A DNA stretch of 64,000 bases from CAZLBC01 sp964557575 (GCA_964557575.1 CAZLBC010000004.1:1-64000), one strand, 5' to 3'. Shown: positions 18,942 through 28,078, counted from the first letter of the stretch. Notes: a model not told the origin generated them from the letters alone. Numbers and translations: made by a program.

Positions 18942-20225
18942 TTACGTTTTCTTTAAGGAGGGCCGACCGAATCTTTTCTGACCGAATACCCTCGGCTGCC
19001 ACAGGATATCTATGGTGGGGGTAAGCGTATTCATGCACAGCACCGCGAAGTACGCCGGTATCGGGGTCGGCATGTACAGCTTGAACAGCATTGCCATGAT
19101 CCCGCAACCGATGCCGAAAATAACCTGTCCGCCGGTTGTGACGGGCCGTGAGGTCATCTCGGTTGCCAGCAGGCAGGAAGCGAGCAGGATCTGTCCGCTC
19201 AGGAGTTGATAACAGACGTAGGTGAAGCCGACATCAAATCCTTCCAGCAGCAGGGGAACGCGATGCCAGGTTACGTTTTCCTGGTGCCCCGCGAATTGAA
19301 CGGGCGCCACCGCGGCCACAATCGCCGCGGCAATGATAAACGATATGGGCAACTGCCACTTGACGTACTTCCGGTAGACGAGGTACACGACCGCCAGTAT
19401 GATGAGCAGTGTCGAGGTTTCACCGATGCCGCCCGGCCGCGTGCCGATTATCAGGTCCCTGATCGGCGGCATACTTCTCATGAGCGGCGGCCGTCTTTTC
19501 TTGATGTCGCGTCGAACGTCAGAGAGGGAACTGAATTGTGCCCGCTCCCCGCGGGAAAGACCGGCGATGATATCGGCAGGATGGTGCAGCATGAACCCGT
19601 GGGCGCCCTCGACGGGTTCATGGTGTCTCCAGCCGCGGTAATCGGGGATGCTTTCGGTCTTGCGGATATCTCCGGCAAGGAGATGGTTTTTATCGAGAAC
19701 CGGCCATCGTTCCGGTTGCAGGCTCGTGTCTCCCGGCGGCGGGTACAAAAGGGGCATAATCACGGCCACCGCGAATCGGCCCACCAGCGCGGGTTGCCAC
19801 AGGAAATGTCCCACGCCGCCAAAGATAGCCTTGCCGATAATGATTGCAAAGGCCGCGGCGATCACGACCACGTACAGGGGCGCAAACGGCGGCAGCGTCA
19901 GGGCGAGGAGGAGGCCGGTCAGCAGGGCATGAGACCTTCCGAGCAGCGAAGGGGTACGCATGACGCGAAAATATATTTTCTCGAATATCAGGCACGACAG
20001 CATTGAGACGCCTGCGACCAGTCCGGCCCGCCACCCGAAGATAAACAGCCCCCCGATCAGCGGCAGGAGTGCCGCGCACATGGTTATGCGATAGATACTG
20101 CTGACTTTTTCCGGCGCCCGTATGGCCGGCATATGGCGCACGGTTCCCCGGGGCAGCAGTTCCGGCGGTGAAGGATCCGCCTCGAGCCGCCCGTCGGCGA
20201 CCGGGTTTTCGCGCGTGTCGTTCAT
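18942..20225 (-). CDS. rnfD: RnfD/NqrB-like membrane subunit, divergent
   Basis: 427 residues from ATG 20225, which overlaps the rnfC stop as ATGA; a 471-residue frame from 20357 is less likely. It has the NqrB/RnfD helices with conserved stretches SHALLTGLLLALTLPPFAP, IGETSTL and DILWQPRVFG. In typical RnfD an FMN is covalently held by the Thr of an S/T-x-AT-P-L motif before the IGETS helix. Here the matching stretch (about 180-235, HHPADIIAGLSRGERAQF) has no such motif and is basic. It is longer than usual, with a soluble N-terminal segment of about 45 residues. No rnfG, E, A or B gene follows within the window. Confidence 0.82.
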   Translation of the reverse strand: MNDTRENPVADGRLEADPSPPELLPRGTVRHMPAIRAPEKVSSIYRITMCAALLPLIGGLFIFGWRAGLVAGVSMLSCLIFEKIYFRVMRTPSLLGRSHALLTGLLLALTLPPFAPLYVVVIAAAFAIIIGKAIFGGVGHFLWQPALVGRFAVAVIMPLLYPPPGDTSLQPERWPVLDKNHLLAGDIRKTESIPDYRGWRHHEPVEGAHGFMLHHPADIIAGLSRGERAQFSSLSDVRRDIKKRRPPLMRSMPPIRDLIIGTRPGGIGETSTLLIILAVVYLVYRKYVKWQLPISFIIAAAIVAAVAPVQFAGHQENVTWHRVPLLLEGFDVGFTYVCYQLLSGQILLASCLLATEMTSRPVTTGGQVIFGIGCGIMAMLFKLYMPTPIPAYFAVLCMNTLTPTIDILWQPRVFGQKRFGRPSLKKT

Positions 20226-21562
20226 GGCGGAAATGGCGTCGAAAAAAGCGGCATCCGATTCTGCTTGTTTCTCAGCGCAGTCGCGAGATCGGACATTCGT
20301 TCGGCGAGCGGGAGCCTGGCGGGACACACGTACGAACAAATGCCGCAGTTGACACAACTGAGTATTCCGAGACGTTCCGTTTTTTCGTGTTGGCCGAGTT
20401 CAAAGAAATCGTTGAGGACCGCGACGTTCAGCCGTGCGGGGCAGTGATCCCTGCACCAGGCGCACCGTATGCACTGGGTCGATATGTGGCTCGGTGTCTG
20501 CGTGATCGCCAGGACCGCGTCAGTTGTCGGTGATATAACGGAATCCTGTCGCCACTGCAGGCCGGTCATCGGCCCGCCGATTACGTACGGGGGTTCGCTC
20601 GGTTTGACGATATCGCTGCATAGCGCCCCGTACGGGATAAAATAGTTGCCGGGGCGCGCATGCCTGTCGCCGCCCACCGTGATGACTCTCCCCGGAAGCC
20701 GTTGTCCACAGGCGACCCATCGGTATGCGGCGAAGCACGTGGCGGGATCAATCACCGCAACCCTGATATCGCCGGGCGTTGCGCCGCACGGCACTTCCCT
20801 GTTGGTGAGCACCTTGACAAGCAGGTTATCGGCGCCCACGGGATATTTCCGTTCCAGCGCGATCATATTCATCGAATAGCCCGCCGTCGGTGGTTCCAGG
20901 TCCGGGTACTGGTTTGCATATTCCTGGTCTACCGCGATAATCGTGTTGGCCCCGTGAATGCCGGTTGCCCTCGCCAGGATGGCAAGGCCCGATATCACTT
21001 CGTGGCCATACTCGACCAGAAGCCGATGGTGTGCGGTGACAAACGGCTGATCTTCCATCGCGTTGAGTATCAGAATGCGGCAGCCGGCGTTTCGGACCCA
21101 TATGAGCCACTGGATAAGCGGTCTGCAGCGGCGGTGACAGGTCAACAACTGGCCTTCCGCTATCCGCGCCTGGAACTCGTCCGCGTCCGCCTGTTCCCAG
21201 TCGAATTGCGTTTCGTGCGGTGGAATCGAGGGAGGGTCGCCGATGTCGAGCATTTCGAGTGCCGTCGATTCAACCCAGTGCGTGCCGAGCGGCAGGAGAA
21301 CATCGACAACCGCTTGGATCGTGCCGGAGACCGGGGCGAAAATGTCGGTCCCGTCCCCGGGACCCGATGCTATTCTTTCTCCCGCGGCGATGCTGCGCCC
21401 CTGTTGTATTACGGGTTCTGCCGGTGTCCCGCCGTAGGGAGAGAGCGGTATGCGCAGGCGGCTTAAGCGTTTCGGCAGTGCCGTAATCGGACTCTTGAGA
21501 GTGGTATCCTTCTCCGCGGGGAGATCGATTCCTCCGTCAAACTTGCCGAATTCCAAGCTCAT
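20222..21562 (-). CDS. rnfC: RnfC-like iron-sulfur subunit, divergent
   Basis: 446 residues. N-terminal barrel-sandwich region (FDGGIDLP, then APVSGTIQAV), a remnant of the complex-I 51-kDa-like flavin domain, an SLBB-like region, and two complete 4Fe-4S motifs, CIRCAWCRDHCP and CVNCGICSYVCP, in the C-terminal 90 residues. The glycine-rich GLGGAGFPT loop that binds FMN/NADH in normal RnfC is missing (that part reads TCHRRCRPLIQW), and the usual NxAECEPY reads NAMEDQPF. It probably carries electrons by clusters only. Translationally coupled to rnfD; close to PFOR. Confidence 0.82.
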   Translation of the reverse strand: MSLEFGKFDGGIDLPAEKDTTLKSPITALPKRLSRLRIPLSPYGGTPAEPVIQQGRSIAAGERIASGPGDGTDIFAPVSGTIQAVVDVLLPLGTHWVESTALEMLDIGDPPSIPPHETQFDWEQADADEFQARIAEGQLLTCHRRCRPLIQWLIWVRNAGCRILILNAMEDQPFVTAHHRLLVEYGHEVISGLAILARATGIHGANTIIAVDQEYANQYPDLEPPTAGYSMNMIALERKYPVGADNLLVKVLTNREVPCGATPGDIRVAVIDPATCFAAYRWVACGQRLPGRVITVGGDRHARPGNYFIPYGALCSDIVKPSEPPYVIGGPMTGLQWRQDSVISPTTDAVLAITQTPSHISTQCIRCAWCRDHCPARLNVAVLNDFFELGQHEKTERLGILSCVNCGICSYVCPARLPLAERMSDLATALRNKQNRMPLFSTPFPP

Positions 21563-21722
21563 CGCGAATAATCATACGGTAAAAGCCCATGGATCGGAAG
21601 GCGGTGTCCCGAATCTTCGCGGTTTACTGCGCCCGTAAATAATATGTTTCATCACTCAAGTCTGGTACGATATTTTCCCGACTTCTGTACAGAAGCTTCA
21701 CCTGCAGGGAAGGTGTACCGCA

Positions 21723-23798
21723 ATGATCGAATACAACGTTTCAGACGGACTCTGTTTTTTGCAGCTTAATAATCCTCCCCATAATACCTTGTCGTTGGAC
21801 CTGCTTTCAGATCTGCGTTCATCGCTGGGGAGGGCGGGCGGGGATGAATCGGTCACATGGATTGTTATGTGCGGCAAAGAGAGCAATTTCAGTACCGGCG
21901 CGGACATACACCTCTTTGAAGCCGTTTCGGGACATCAAGAAGCGTGCGAGGTATCGCGACGGTTTCAGGAAGCCTTCGCGGAAGTGGAAGCTTCTGAAAA
22001 GCCGGTCGCCGTCTTTCTCACCGGGCGCGTCATGGGTTGCGGGATTGAGCTTGCGGCTGCCTGTCATTATCGCGTATGCGCTCCCGATGCCGTATTCTGC
22101 ATGCCCGGCGTAAACCTTGCCACCATGCCGTGCGGGGGGGGCACCCAGAGACTGCCCCGGCTCGTCGGCCCCGCCATGGCCCTTGACATGCTTTTGACGG
22201 CGGGTGAGGTCACATCGGCGGAGGCCAAAAAGGCGGGGCTCGTGGATGCCATCTGCGGTCCCGGTGAGTTTGAGTCGCATCTGCGCGCCGTGTTTTCATC
22301 AGGGACACAGTTGCGAAACACGATACAGATAACGGACAAAACATCGGATGCGGCCGGCACCGAAATGGCGCTGGCAATCGCTGAGGGCAGAATCGGCGCC
22401 ACGCGGCCGGAGGTCGTCTCTCCGCGCAAAATTACCGATTCCGTGCGAGCGGCCGTCGAACGGTCTCCGGAGGAAGGCTTTGCGTGTGAACGGGAATCCT
22501 TTGCGTCGTGTATGTCGACACCGGCCGCCCGGAACAAGATATACCTGCTGCTCGCGACACGAAAGGCCGGTGTCATACACAGCCTGGCCACCGTCACCCC
22601 CCGTCCGGTTACGACCATCGGCGTGATAGGGATGGGTACCGTCGGCGCGGAAGTGTCGCGCGCGATCGCAGAACACGGTTTCCGGGTCACCATATTCGAC
22701 GAACATCAGGAAACCCTGACTGCGGCGATCGAGTGGATCGGGGAATCATTGGAAAAGCACGTGTCGGCAGGGCAGATGACCCGTGCGGCAGCCGCGCGAA
22801 TCAGGGGACGGATCGTCGATATCAATCGCTGGGACCGGCTCGCCGAGGCGGATATCATCATTGAAGCGCTTCACGAAGACGCCACGCTCAAACGCAATGC
22901 GGTCGAAAAAATCGAATCCGTGTGCGGCGAGGATGTCACGATCGCAACCAATACGTCCATACTTCCACTCGATGACCTTGCGTCCGTCATGAGTCACGGC
23001 AAGCGATTGATCGGCATGCACTTTTTCACCCCCGCCCATCACACGCCCCTGGTTGAAATCATTCGCCTGTCCGGTACCGGCACCGGCGTTGTCGCCGGGG
23101 CCGTGCATTTTGCACAGTCGATCGGAAAGACGCCCGTGCTCGTTGAGAATCGTCCCGGGTATATCGTTTCACGGATGCTGGTCCCCTACATGAAGGAGGC
23201 CTTTCGGTTGTTGGAGGAAGGCGCCGATCCGCGGGTGATAGATGGGGTTATCGAGGGATTCGGCTTCCCGAAGGGCCCCCTGGCAATGGCGGACGCGGTG
23301 GGACTCGATGCCCTCATTCGGGCCGACAGGGAGTTGAGAAATACCTATGATCATTGGGAACTGCCGTCTCCCATAGCAATGGGGTTCCTGGATGCCGGGT
23401 ATTCGGGGGTCAAGAGCGGGGCGGGCGTATACAAGTATCGTAAGGGTAACCCGAAGCCGTACGATCACGGTGCTGCGGCGGATATTATTCGCGCGGTAAG
23501 AGAGGGGGGCACCGCGCCGCGCCGGAATATCGAGAGCCCGGAGATCATCCAGCGACTCCTGTTGCGCATGATTAACGAGGCATTCGCCATCCTGGGGGAG
23601 AAAATTGTTCAGCAGGAATCGGATATAGACGTCGCTTCGGTGATGGCCGGCGGGTTTCCGGATTTTCACGGGGGCGTATTGCGATACGCCCGCAGCCTCG
23701 GCCCACTCAACATCGCCTCACGGCTGTCGAAGTTCGCCCAGGGTTTCGGCCGTCGCTACACCCCGTGCGCGTCGCTGAAAAACTGGAAGGAAAACTGA
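21723..23798 (+). CDS. enoyl-CoA hydratase/3-hydroxyacyl-CoA dehydrogenase fusion (FadB/FadJ-like)
   Basis: 691 residues: crotonase domain (about 1-190), then the NAD-binding 3-hydroxyacyl-CoA dehydrogenase domain with VIGMGTVG near 300 and the catalytic His region GMHFFTPAHHTPLVEII near 436, then the C-terminal dehydrogenase domains. Expected role: hydration and NAD-dependent oxidation of acyl-CoA intermediates. In the crotonase part the first catalytic Glu is present (E109 in GCGIELAAA) but the second is Gly129 (MPGVNLATMP), so hydratase activity is doubtful. No thiolase or acyl-CoA dehydrogenase is nearby. Divergent from rnfC. Confidence 0.88.
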   Translation: MIEYNVSDGLCFLQLNNPPHNTLSLDLLSDLRSSLGRAGGDESVTWIVMCGKESNFSTGADIHLFEAVSGHQEACEVSRRFQEAFAEVEASEKPVAVFLTGRVMGCGIELAAACHYRVCAPDAVFCMPGVNLATMPCGGGTQRLPRLVGPAMALDMLLTAGEVTSAEAKKAGLVDAICGPGEFESHLRAVFSSGTQLRNTIQITDKTSDAAGTEMALAIAEGRIGATRPEVVSPRKITDSVRAAVERSPEEGFACERESFASCMSTPAARNKIYLLLATRKAGVIHSLATVTPRPVTTIGVIGMGTVGAEVSRAIAEHGFRVTIFDEHQETLTAAIEWIGESLEKHVSAGQMTRAAAARIRGRIVDINRWDRLAEADIIIEALHEDATLKRNAVEKIESVCGEDVTIATNTSILPLDDLASVMSHGKRLIGMHFFTPAHHTPLVEIIRLSGTGTGVVAGAVHFAQSIGKTPVLVENRPGYIVSRMLVPYMKEAFRLLEEGADPRVIDGVIEGFGFPKGPLAMADAVGLDALIRADRELRNTYDHWELPSPIAMGFLDAGYSGVKSGAGVYKYRKGNPKPYDHGAAADIIRAVREGGTAPRRNIESPEIIQRLLLRMINEAFAILGEKIVQQESDIDVASVMAGGFPDFHGGVLRYARSLGPLNIASRLSKFAQGFGRRYTPCASLKNWKEN

Positions 23799-23820
23799 AG
23801 AACCGGGCATATCATAAAAC

Positions 23821-23849
23821 TTGACAAGGGTGGCACTTATTGGTTAAAT
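23821..23849 (+). promoter_or_regulatory. sigma-70-type promoter of tRNA-Gly
   Basis: TTGACA at 23821-23826, a 17-base spacer, then TTAAAT at 23844-23849. Transcription would begin about seven bases before the mature tRNA at 23863. A consensus -35 box at ideal spacing makes this one of the clearer promoters in the window. Confidence 0.7.
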
Positions 23850-23862
23850 ACCGATTGTCTAA

Positions 23863-23934
<72 letters not shown>

Positions 23935-23963
23935 TTTGAACGAGGGGGGGAGGGAGTGGAAGC

Positions 23964-25199
23964 ATGTCCGGAAGATCGTCCCCCGTCGTATTGTTCGGCA
24001 TTTCGCTCGGTGTCTTTATGGTTCAGGCATGCGCGCCGGGGCCGCCGCGACCGGTTGAGATTATGGTCCGTGTGACGGAATCGAACGGGAGGAAGCAATA
24101 CCGGTCACCGCTCGTTTCCGTCTGTCGTCACAATTTTATTGAAAACGACTTGGCCCGGGAAGCCGGGAAGAGGGGGGATCGCGCATTCATGGTCAGCATT
24201 TTTCCCGGCGAACTGCTCGCCAGGGAGGATTTTGTTTATGTCTACCGGGGGGATGAAAAAGAACCGCTTTATTTTAACCATAACGGTCCGCTTCTGCGTC
24301 TGAACGGCACGCCGGTCTGTGTCGACCTGGGCCATGAATCCATCGACGACGTCGCGCGGTTTTTCGAGACCCTTCCGATCGCCGAACGGACGTCGATACG
24401 CAACGTCGTTCTCAGCGGGAAGCCCGGCCGGGACCGGCAGGGGCTCTCCCTGTTCAAAGATTCCGGGATAGTTATCTCCGGGAGCACGAATTACGAAACG
24501 GGCGCAGCGGATGTCGCGAAGGCCGTGGCGGCGACCGATCCGACGGGCTTGATCATTACCCATGATACCGCCTTTACGGAGATCCCGGACGGTCTCGGCG
24601 GGCTGCGCTACCTGGCCTGGCACGGCAGCGCCGTGGCCGATGCGGGTCGTTTTCCCGATCTGCGTTTCTACTTTCATCGGTTTAAAGGAGATACCCCGGA
24701 ACTGAAGGGTATTGACGGGCACAAACGGCTGCGGACGCTGATACTCGGCGAGTGCGGGAAGATCGATGATTTTTCGCCGGTCGCGCAACTGCGCGGGCTG
24801 GAATACCTGACGATAACCGGCGGGGATCATTTCGACGACCTTTCCCTGTTGCAATCGATGTCCGCGCTACGTTCGCTGTCGCTCATAGATACCGGTGTGC
24901 ACGATTGCAGCGGGATCGAGGCCCTGAAGAACCTGGAGTACCTGACGATCGTCCCGAGCAAGCAGATCGAGGATGTCGCGCCGCTGAAAGAAATGAAGAG
25001 CCTGAAATTCCTCGTGGTCGGAGACGACGATTTGAAAAAACGCCCGGAGAAGTATGACGAACTCCGGGCGGCGCTGCCGGACACGCGCATCGTGGGGTTC
25101 TGTCTCGGCTCAGGCTGGATACTCTGTATAACGGCCTTCGGCGTGCTCGCCGGGCTTGCCGCGCGGCGGCGAAGAGGAAAGCAGGGGGTGCATGGATAG
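23964..25199 (+). CDS. leucine-rich-repeat surface protein with C-terminal membrane anchor
   Basis: 411 residues. N-terminal signal with a possible lipobox (VQAC), a middle region without a recognised family, then leucine-rich repeats at about 250-350 (LRTLILGECGKIDDFSPVAQ, LEYLTITGG, LRSLSLIDTG, LEYLTIVPS, LKFLVVGDD) spaced 22-23 residues as in internalin-type LRRs. The C-terminus is tripartite: Cys380 in FCLGSG, one hydrophobic helix (385-400), then RRRR. That layout resembles C-terminal sorting signals of the MYXO-CTERM kind. The gene overlaps the start of a CPBP intramembrane protease by 8 bp, so the two are coupled. Function unknown; exported binding protein is the best guess. Confidence 0.78.
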   Translation: MSGRSSPVVLFGISLGVFMVQACAPGPPRPVEIMVRVTESNGRKQYRSPLVSVCRHNFIENDLAREAGKRGDRAFMVSIFPGELLAREDFVYVYRGDEKEPLYFNHNGPLLRLNGTPVCVDLGHESIDDVARFFETLPIAERTSIRNVVLSGKPGRDRQGLSLFKDSGIVISGSTNYETGAADVAKAVAATDPTGLIITHDTAFTEIPDGLGGLRYLAWHGSAVADAGRFPDLRFYFHRFKGDTPELKGIDGHKRLRTLILGECGKIDDFSPVAQLRGLEYLTITGGDHFDDLSLLQSMSALRSLSLIDTGVHDCSGIEALKNLEYLTIVPSKQIEDVAPLKEMKSLKFLVVGDDDLKKRPEKYDELRAALPDTRIVGFCLGSGWILCITAFGVLAGLAARRRRGKQGVHG

Positions 25200-25821
25200 G
25201 CGCCGGCTGTATCTCTCATCGCTGGTGTTTTGCGGTGGGATGGTGATTTTGGGGATATGCGCCCATAAGCCCATCCTGCTGTTGCCCCGCATCGCCGGCG
25301 GCCTGATCGCCGCATATGTCCTGTTTACGGCAATCCGGGGTGCCGACGATCCCGCCCGCCTTTTCGGGCTGCGGCCCTTCCGCAGGTCGAACATGCTCAT
25401 GTTGCTGTCCGTGCTGCCGGCGGGTATCGCCCTGGGCCTGTACTACCGGTTTCGCATCGGTGCAACGCTTGTCCCGACGGACCTGTCCTGGTTTTGTGTC
25501 GTGGCCGCAGCCATCGGCGCCGCCGAGGAGCTGTGTTACCGGGGGTTTGTACAGGGGGCGCTGATGAAATGCGGTCCCCTGGCGGCTATCTTTCTTGCCG
25601 CCGGCGCCCATGCCCTGTACAAGTCTTCGCTGTTTCTTCTGCCCGTTTCGGGCCACGGCGCGATCCCGTGGTGGTTGCTGGGCTGCACCGCTGTTGTTGG
25701 ATCGCTGCTCGGCATCCTTCGCCGGTACGCCGGCGGTGTTATGGTTCCGACTGCGTTTCACGTTATCTTCGACATCGTGGTGTACGGCGACCGTACCGTT
25801 TCACCCTGGTGGGTCTGGTGA
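25192..25821 (+). CDS. CPBP-family glutamic intramembrane protease
   Basis: 209 residues, about six to eight membrane helices. The active-site motifs of the CPBP/Abi (Rce1-like) family are present: EELCYR with E112, E113 and R117, H140 in the next conserved helix, and H190-D194 in FHVIFD. The family includes CAAX-type proteases, bacteriocin self-immunity proteins and the myxosortases that process C-terminal sorting signals. Start ATG 25192 overlaps the end of the LRR gene; the longer frame from 25156 lies wholly inside that gene. Its immediate partner carries a C-terminal Cys-helix-Arg tail, which is a possible substrate. Confidence 0.85.
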   Translation: MDRRRLYLSSLVFCGGMVILGICAHKPILLLPRIAGGLIAAYVLFTAIRGADDPARLFGLRPFRRSNMLMLLSVLPAGIALGLYYRFRIGATLVPTDLSWFCVVAAAIGAAEELCYRGFVQGALMKCGPLAAIFLAAGAHALYKSSLFLLPVSGHGAIPWWLLGCTAVVGSLLGILRRYAGGVMVPTAFHVIFDIVVYGDRTVSPWWVW

Positions 25822-25891
25822 TAGCCGCGATTATCTGCGCGCGAAATTAACGCTACCATGCCGCCGGGCAGCGCGGTACATTCTTCTGAAC

Positions 25892-26614
25892 ATGTTTTTG
25901 TCAATTGTAATTCCGGCATATAACGAACAGGATAAAATCGCCCGCGATGTAGCGGCGGCTGCGGAGTATCTTACCTCCTTAAGCGATGGCGGCGAACTGA
26001 TTGTTGTCGATGACGGCAGCACGGATAAGACGGCGCAGGCTGCAGCGAAGGTGTGCGAAAACGCTGCGATTGAGGCACGGGTGCTCACGATTGTCCATGC
26101 CGGAAAGGGGGCCGCCGTTCGGAACGGTATCATCGCCTCGCGGGGGGATATCGTCATGTTTGCCGATACCGGCCTCTGTATTTCATACGAAGAGGCCGAG
26201 AGGGGCATCGAAATGGTACGAAGCGGGCGGTGCGATGTCGCAAACGGTTCACGGTATCATCCCGAGAGTATTATCGTCAAGAAGAAAGGGGTATTTCGGC
26301 GTTTAGCATCTGCGGTATTTCGAGCCGCCCTGCCCGTGGCGGTCGGTATCAGGGGAGCCTACACCGACACCCAGTGCGGATTCAAGGTATACAACGGGGA
26401 TGTCGCGCGCCGGATTTACGGCGCGTGCGTGTCCAACGGTTACTTTTTCGATCTGGAGGTGATACTGCGGGGAGAACGTGCGGGTGTCTCTATCTGTGAG
26501 TTTCCCGTGCACTGGAAAAGCGACACCGATTCGCGGTTGAGCCTCTTCAGAAGCTTTGCGGAGATGTTCTTTGCCGTGCAACGGATTCGCAGCGCCGTGA
26601 ATCACGGAGAATAG
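25892..26614 (+). CDS. family 2 glycosyltransferase, dolichyl/polyprenyl-phosphate sugar type
   Basis: 240 residues. GT2 fold with IVIPAYNEQ at the start, the DDGSTD nucleotide-binding motif, the metal-binding FADTG (in place of the common DADL/DAD) and the late TQCGFKVY and PVHWKSDTDSR signatures of the DPG-synthase group, which transfers glucose or mannose from nucleotide sugar to polyprenyl phosphate. No C-terminal membrane helices, so it probably works at the inner face of the membrane. The longer frame from 25595 runs inside the protease gene; ATG 25892 is the first start that gives the conserved N-terminus. Same strand as the LRR and protease genes, 70 bp downstream. Confidence 0.86.
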   Translation: MFLSIVIPAYNEQDKIARDVAAAAEYLTSLSDGGELIVVDDGSTDKTAQAAAKVCENAAIEARVLTIVHAGKGAAVRNGIIASRGDIVMFADTGLCISYEEAERGIEMVRSGRCDVANGSRYHPESIIVKKKGVFRRLASAVFRAALPVAVGIRGAYTDTQCGFKVYNGDVARRIYGACVSNGYFFDLEVILRGERAGVSICEFPVHWKSDTDSRLSLFRSFAEMFFAVQRIRSAVNHGE

Positions 26615-26622
26615 GCGGCGTC

Positions 26623-27939
26623 TCAAAGCAGCCGGATCAGCAGGTGAATACCGGCGGCACCGGCGACAAGCATGGCCGCCGGCAGCAACAGCTTTCTCAG
26701 GCTGGTCGAAAGTGAGGTGCCGAAGTACTCGTTTGTCACCAGCAGGCAGACATGCACGGGCGAGAGCATCATGCCGGCATACCCCGACGCGTAGGCCAGA
26801 ATGGTTGTTGCGGCGAGCGTTTGTATTCCCGGGTCCGGCCCGATAAGGCTCATGACGATCGGAAAACTGGCGCCCACCATGCCGACGGCGAGCCCCGTGC
26901 TGATGCCGGCAATAAAGGGCAGCGCGACGACCATGGTGATGGTCGGAAGCCCGAGAAGATCGAGTTCGTGTTCTATGCGCTGTACCAGCGGGCCGTCGTC
27001 CGGAAGGTCGCATTCGATGAACGCGCCGTATACCAGTACGGCAATGACCAGGACGGCGAGCATGAACGTGCGTTTCGACAGGATGATGGTTTTCCAGCCG
27101 GCCCGGCCGAGGGGGCGTTGGACCTGGAGGAGCGACTGGGCGGTAACCAGGCCGCACATCATCGGAATGTACCGATTGAGGACCGGGATATCCGGTTGCC
27201 AGGACCGCAGCAGGAACCAGCCGATTTCCACCGCGGCGTATACGCCGACCGTCGCGATGATCGGCGAGAGCAGAGCCGGTATGTTCGCGTGTTCCGTCTT
27301 GTCGACGGGCTGGTGATTCCCGTTCATGTCCGCGGGAACCCTGCGGAGAAAGATGAGATACCCCGCGACGATCATCACGAGCGTAAGCGGTAACTGGATC
27401 AGCGCGAACTTCCAGATTTCGAGTCCGGTCTTTTCGACCGCCAGGAGCACCCCGGGATAGAGGGGCCACCAGGATTCCCATATGTGCCGAAACCAGTAAT
27501 TCACCGACGTTTTCACGTCCGGGCTCAAGCGAGCCCTGTCGTCGCATTGCTCCACCAGGGGGGCTGAAAACCATGCGCCGCCCGGCATCGGGAGCAGGCC
27601 GATCATGGCGGGCAATACCGCTATCGCCGATCGTCCCGGTACGCGTAACAGGACCGCCTTGACCAGGCCTTCCATGACACTTGTTTCACGCATCTGCGAA
27701 CTCAGCCAGACCACCTGGAAGACGACGACCATGAGCATGACGGTGTCGGTGGAAACGAGGCACCGCCCGGCCACCGCCAGGAAGGAGAGTGGCCCGTGGC
27801 CGCACCAGAATCCGAGAACCAGTGTGCCGGTGACCATGGCGATCAGGAGCCGGCGCGTTATCCGGTTGACAACGACGATAGCGGCGAGGGACACCGCGAT
27901 TTTCATCAGTACCGGTGCATTCATGATGGCATCGATCAT
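26623..27939 (-). CDS. DUF401-family integral membrane permease
   Basis: 438 residues, about 11-12 hydrophobic helices. The signature PAMIGLLPMPGGAWFSAPLVE and the repeated half near the C-terminus (LPFIAGISTGLAVGMVGASF) match DUF401, a group in the ion-transporter/arsenite-permease-like superfamily seen in archaea and anaerobic bacteria. Probably a secondary transporter for an anion or organic acid; substrate unknown. It converges with the glycosyltransferase (8 bp) and is divergent from the next lipoprotein gene. Confidence 0.78.
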   Translation of the reverse strand: MIDAIMNAPVLMKIAVSLAAIVVVNRITRRLLIAMVTGTLVLGFWCGHGPLSFLAVAGRCLVSTDTVMLMVVVFQVVWLSSQMRETSVMEGLVKAVLLRVPGRSAIAVLPAMIGLLPMPGGAWFSAPLVEQCDDRARLSPDVKTSVNYWFRHIWESWWPLYPGVLLAVEKTGLEIWKFALIQLPLTLVMIVAGYLIFLRRVPADMNGNHQPVDKTEHANIPALLSPIIATVGVYAAVEIGWFLLRSWQPDIPVLNRYIPMMCGLVTAQSLLQVQRPLGRAGWKTIILSKRTFMLAVLVIAVLVYGAFIECDLPDDGPLVQRIEHELDLLGLPTITMVVALPFIAGISTGLAVGMVGASFPIVMSLIGPDPGIQTLAATTILAYASGYAGMMLSPVHVCLLVTNEYFGTSLSTSLRKLLLPAAMLVAGAAGIHLLIRLL

Positions 27940-28078
27940 TGCCGTTCCTTGTGTTCGACGGTCGAGAAATCAATACCATACTCGTTTGCACACAGGCGGA
28001 CAATCCCCCTCCGCCGGGCATTCCCTGCCTTGACCCCGGGGAAGGCGGCGCGTATGGTGAATGGCAAGGAGAAAAACA

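Noticed and set aside
18942..21562. Part of a normal rnfCDGEAB operon
   Set aside because: After rnfD the strand continues with PFOR and cimA; no G, E, A or B subunit is present and both subunits have lost cofactor motifs.
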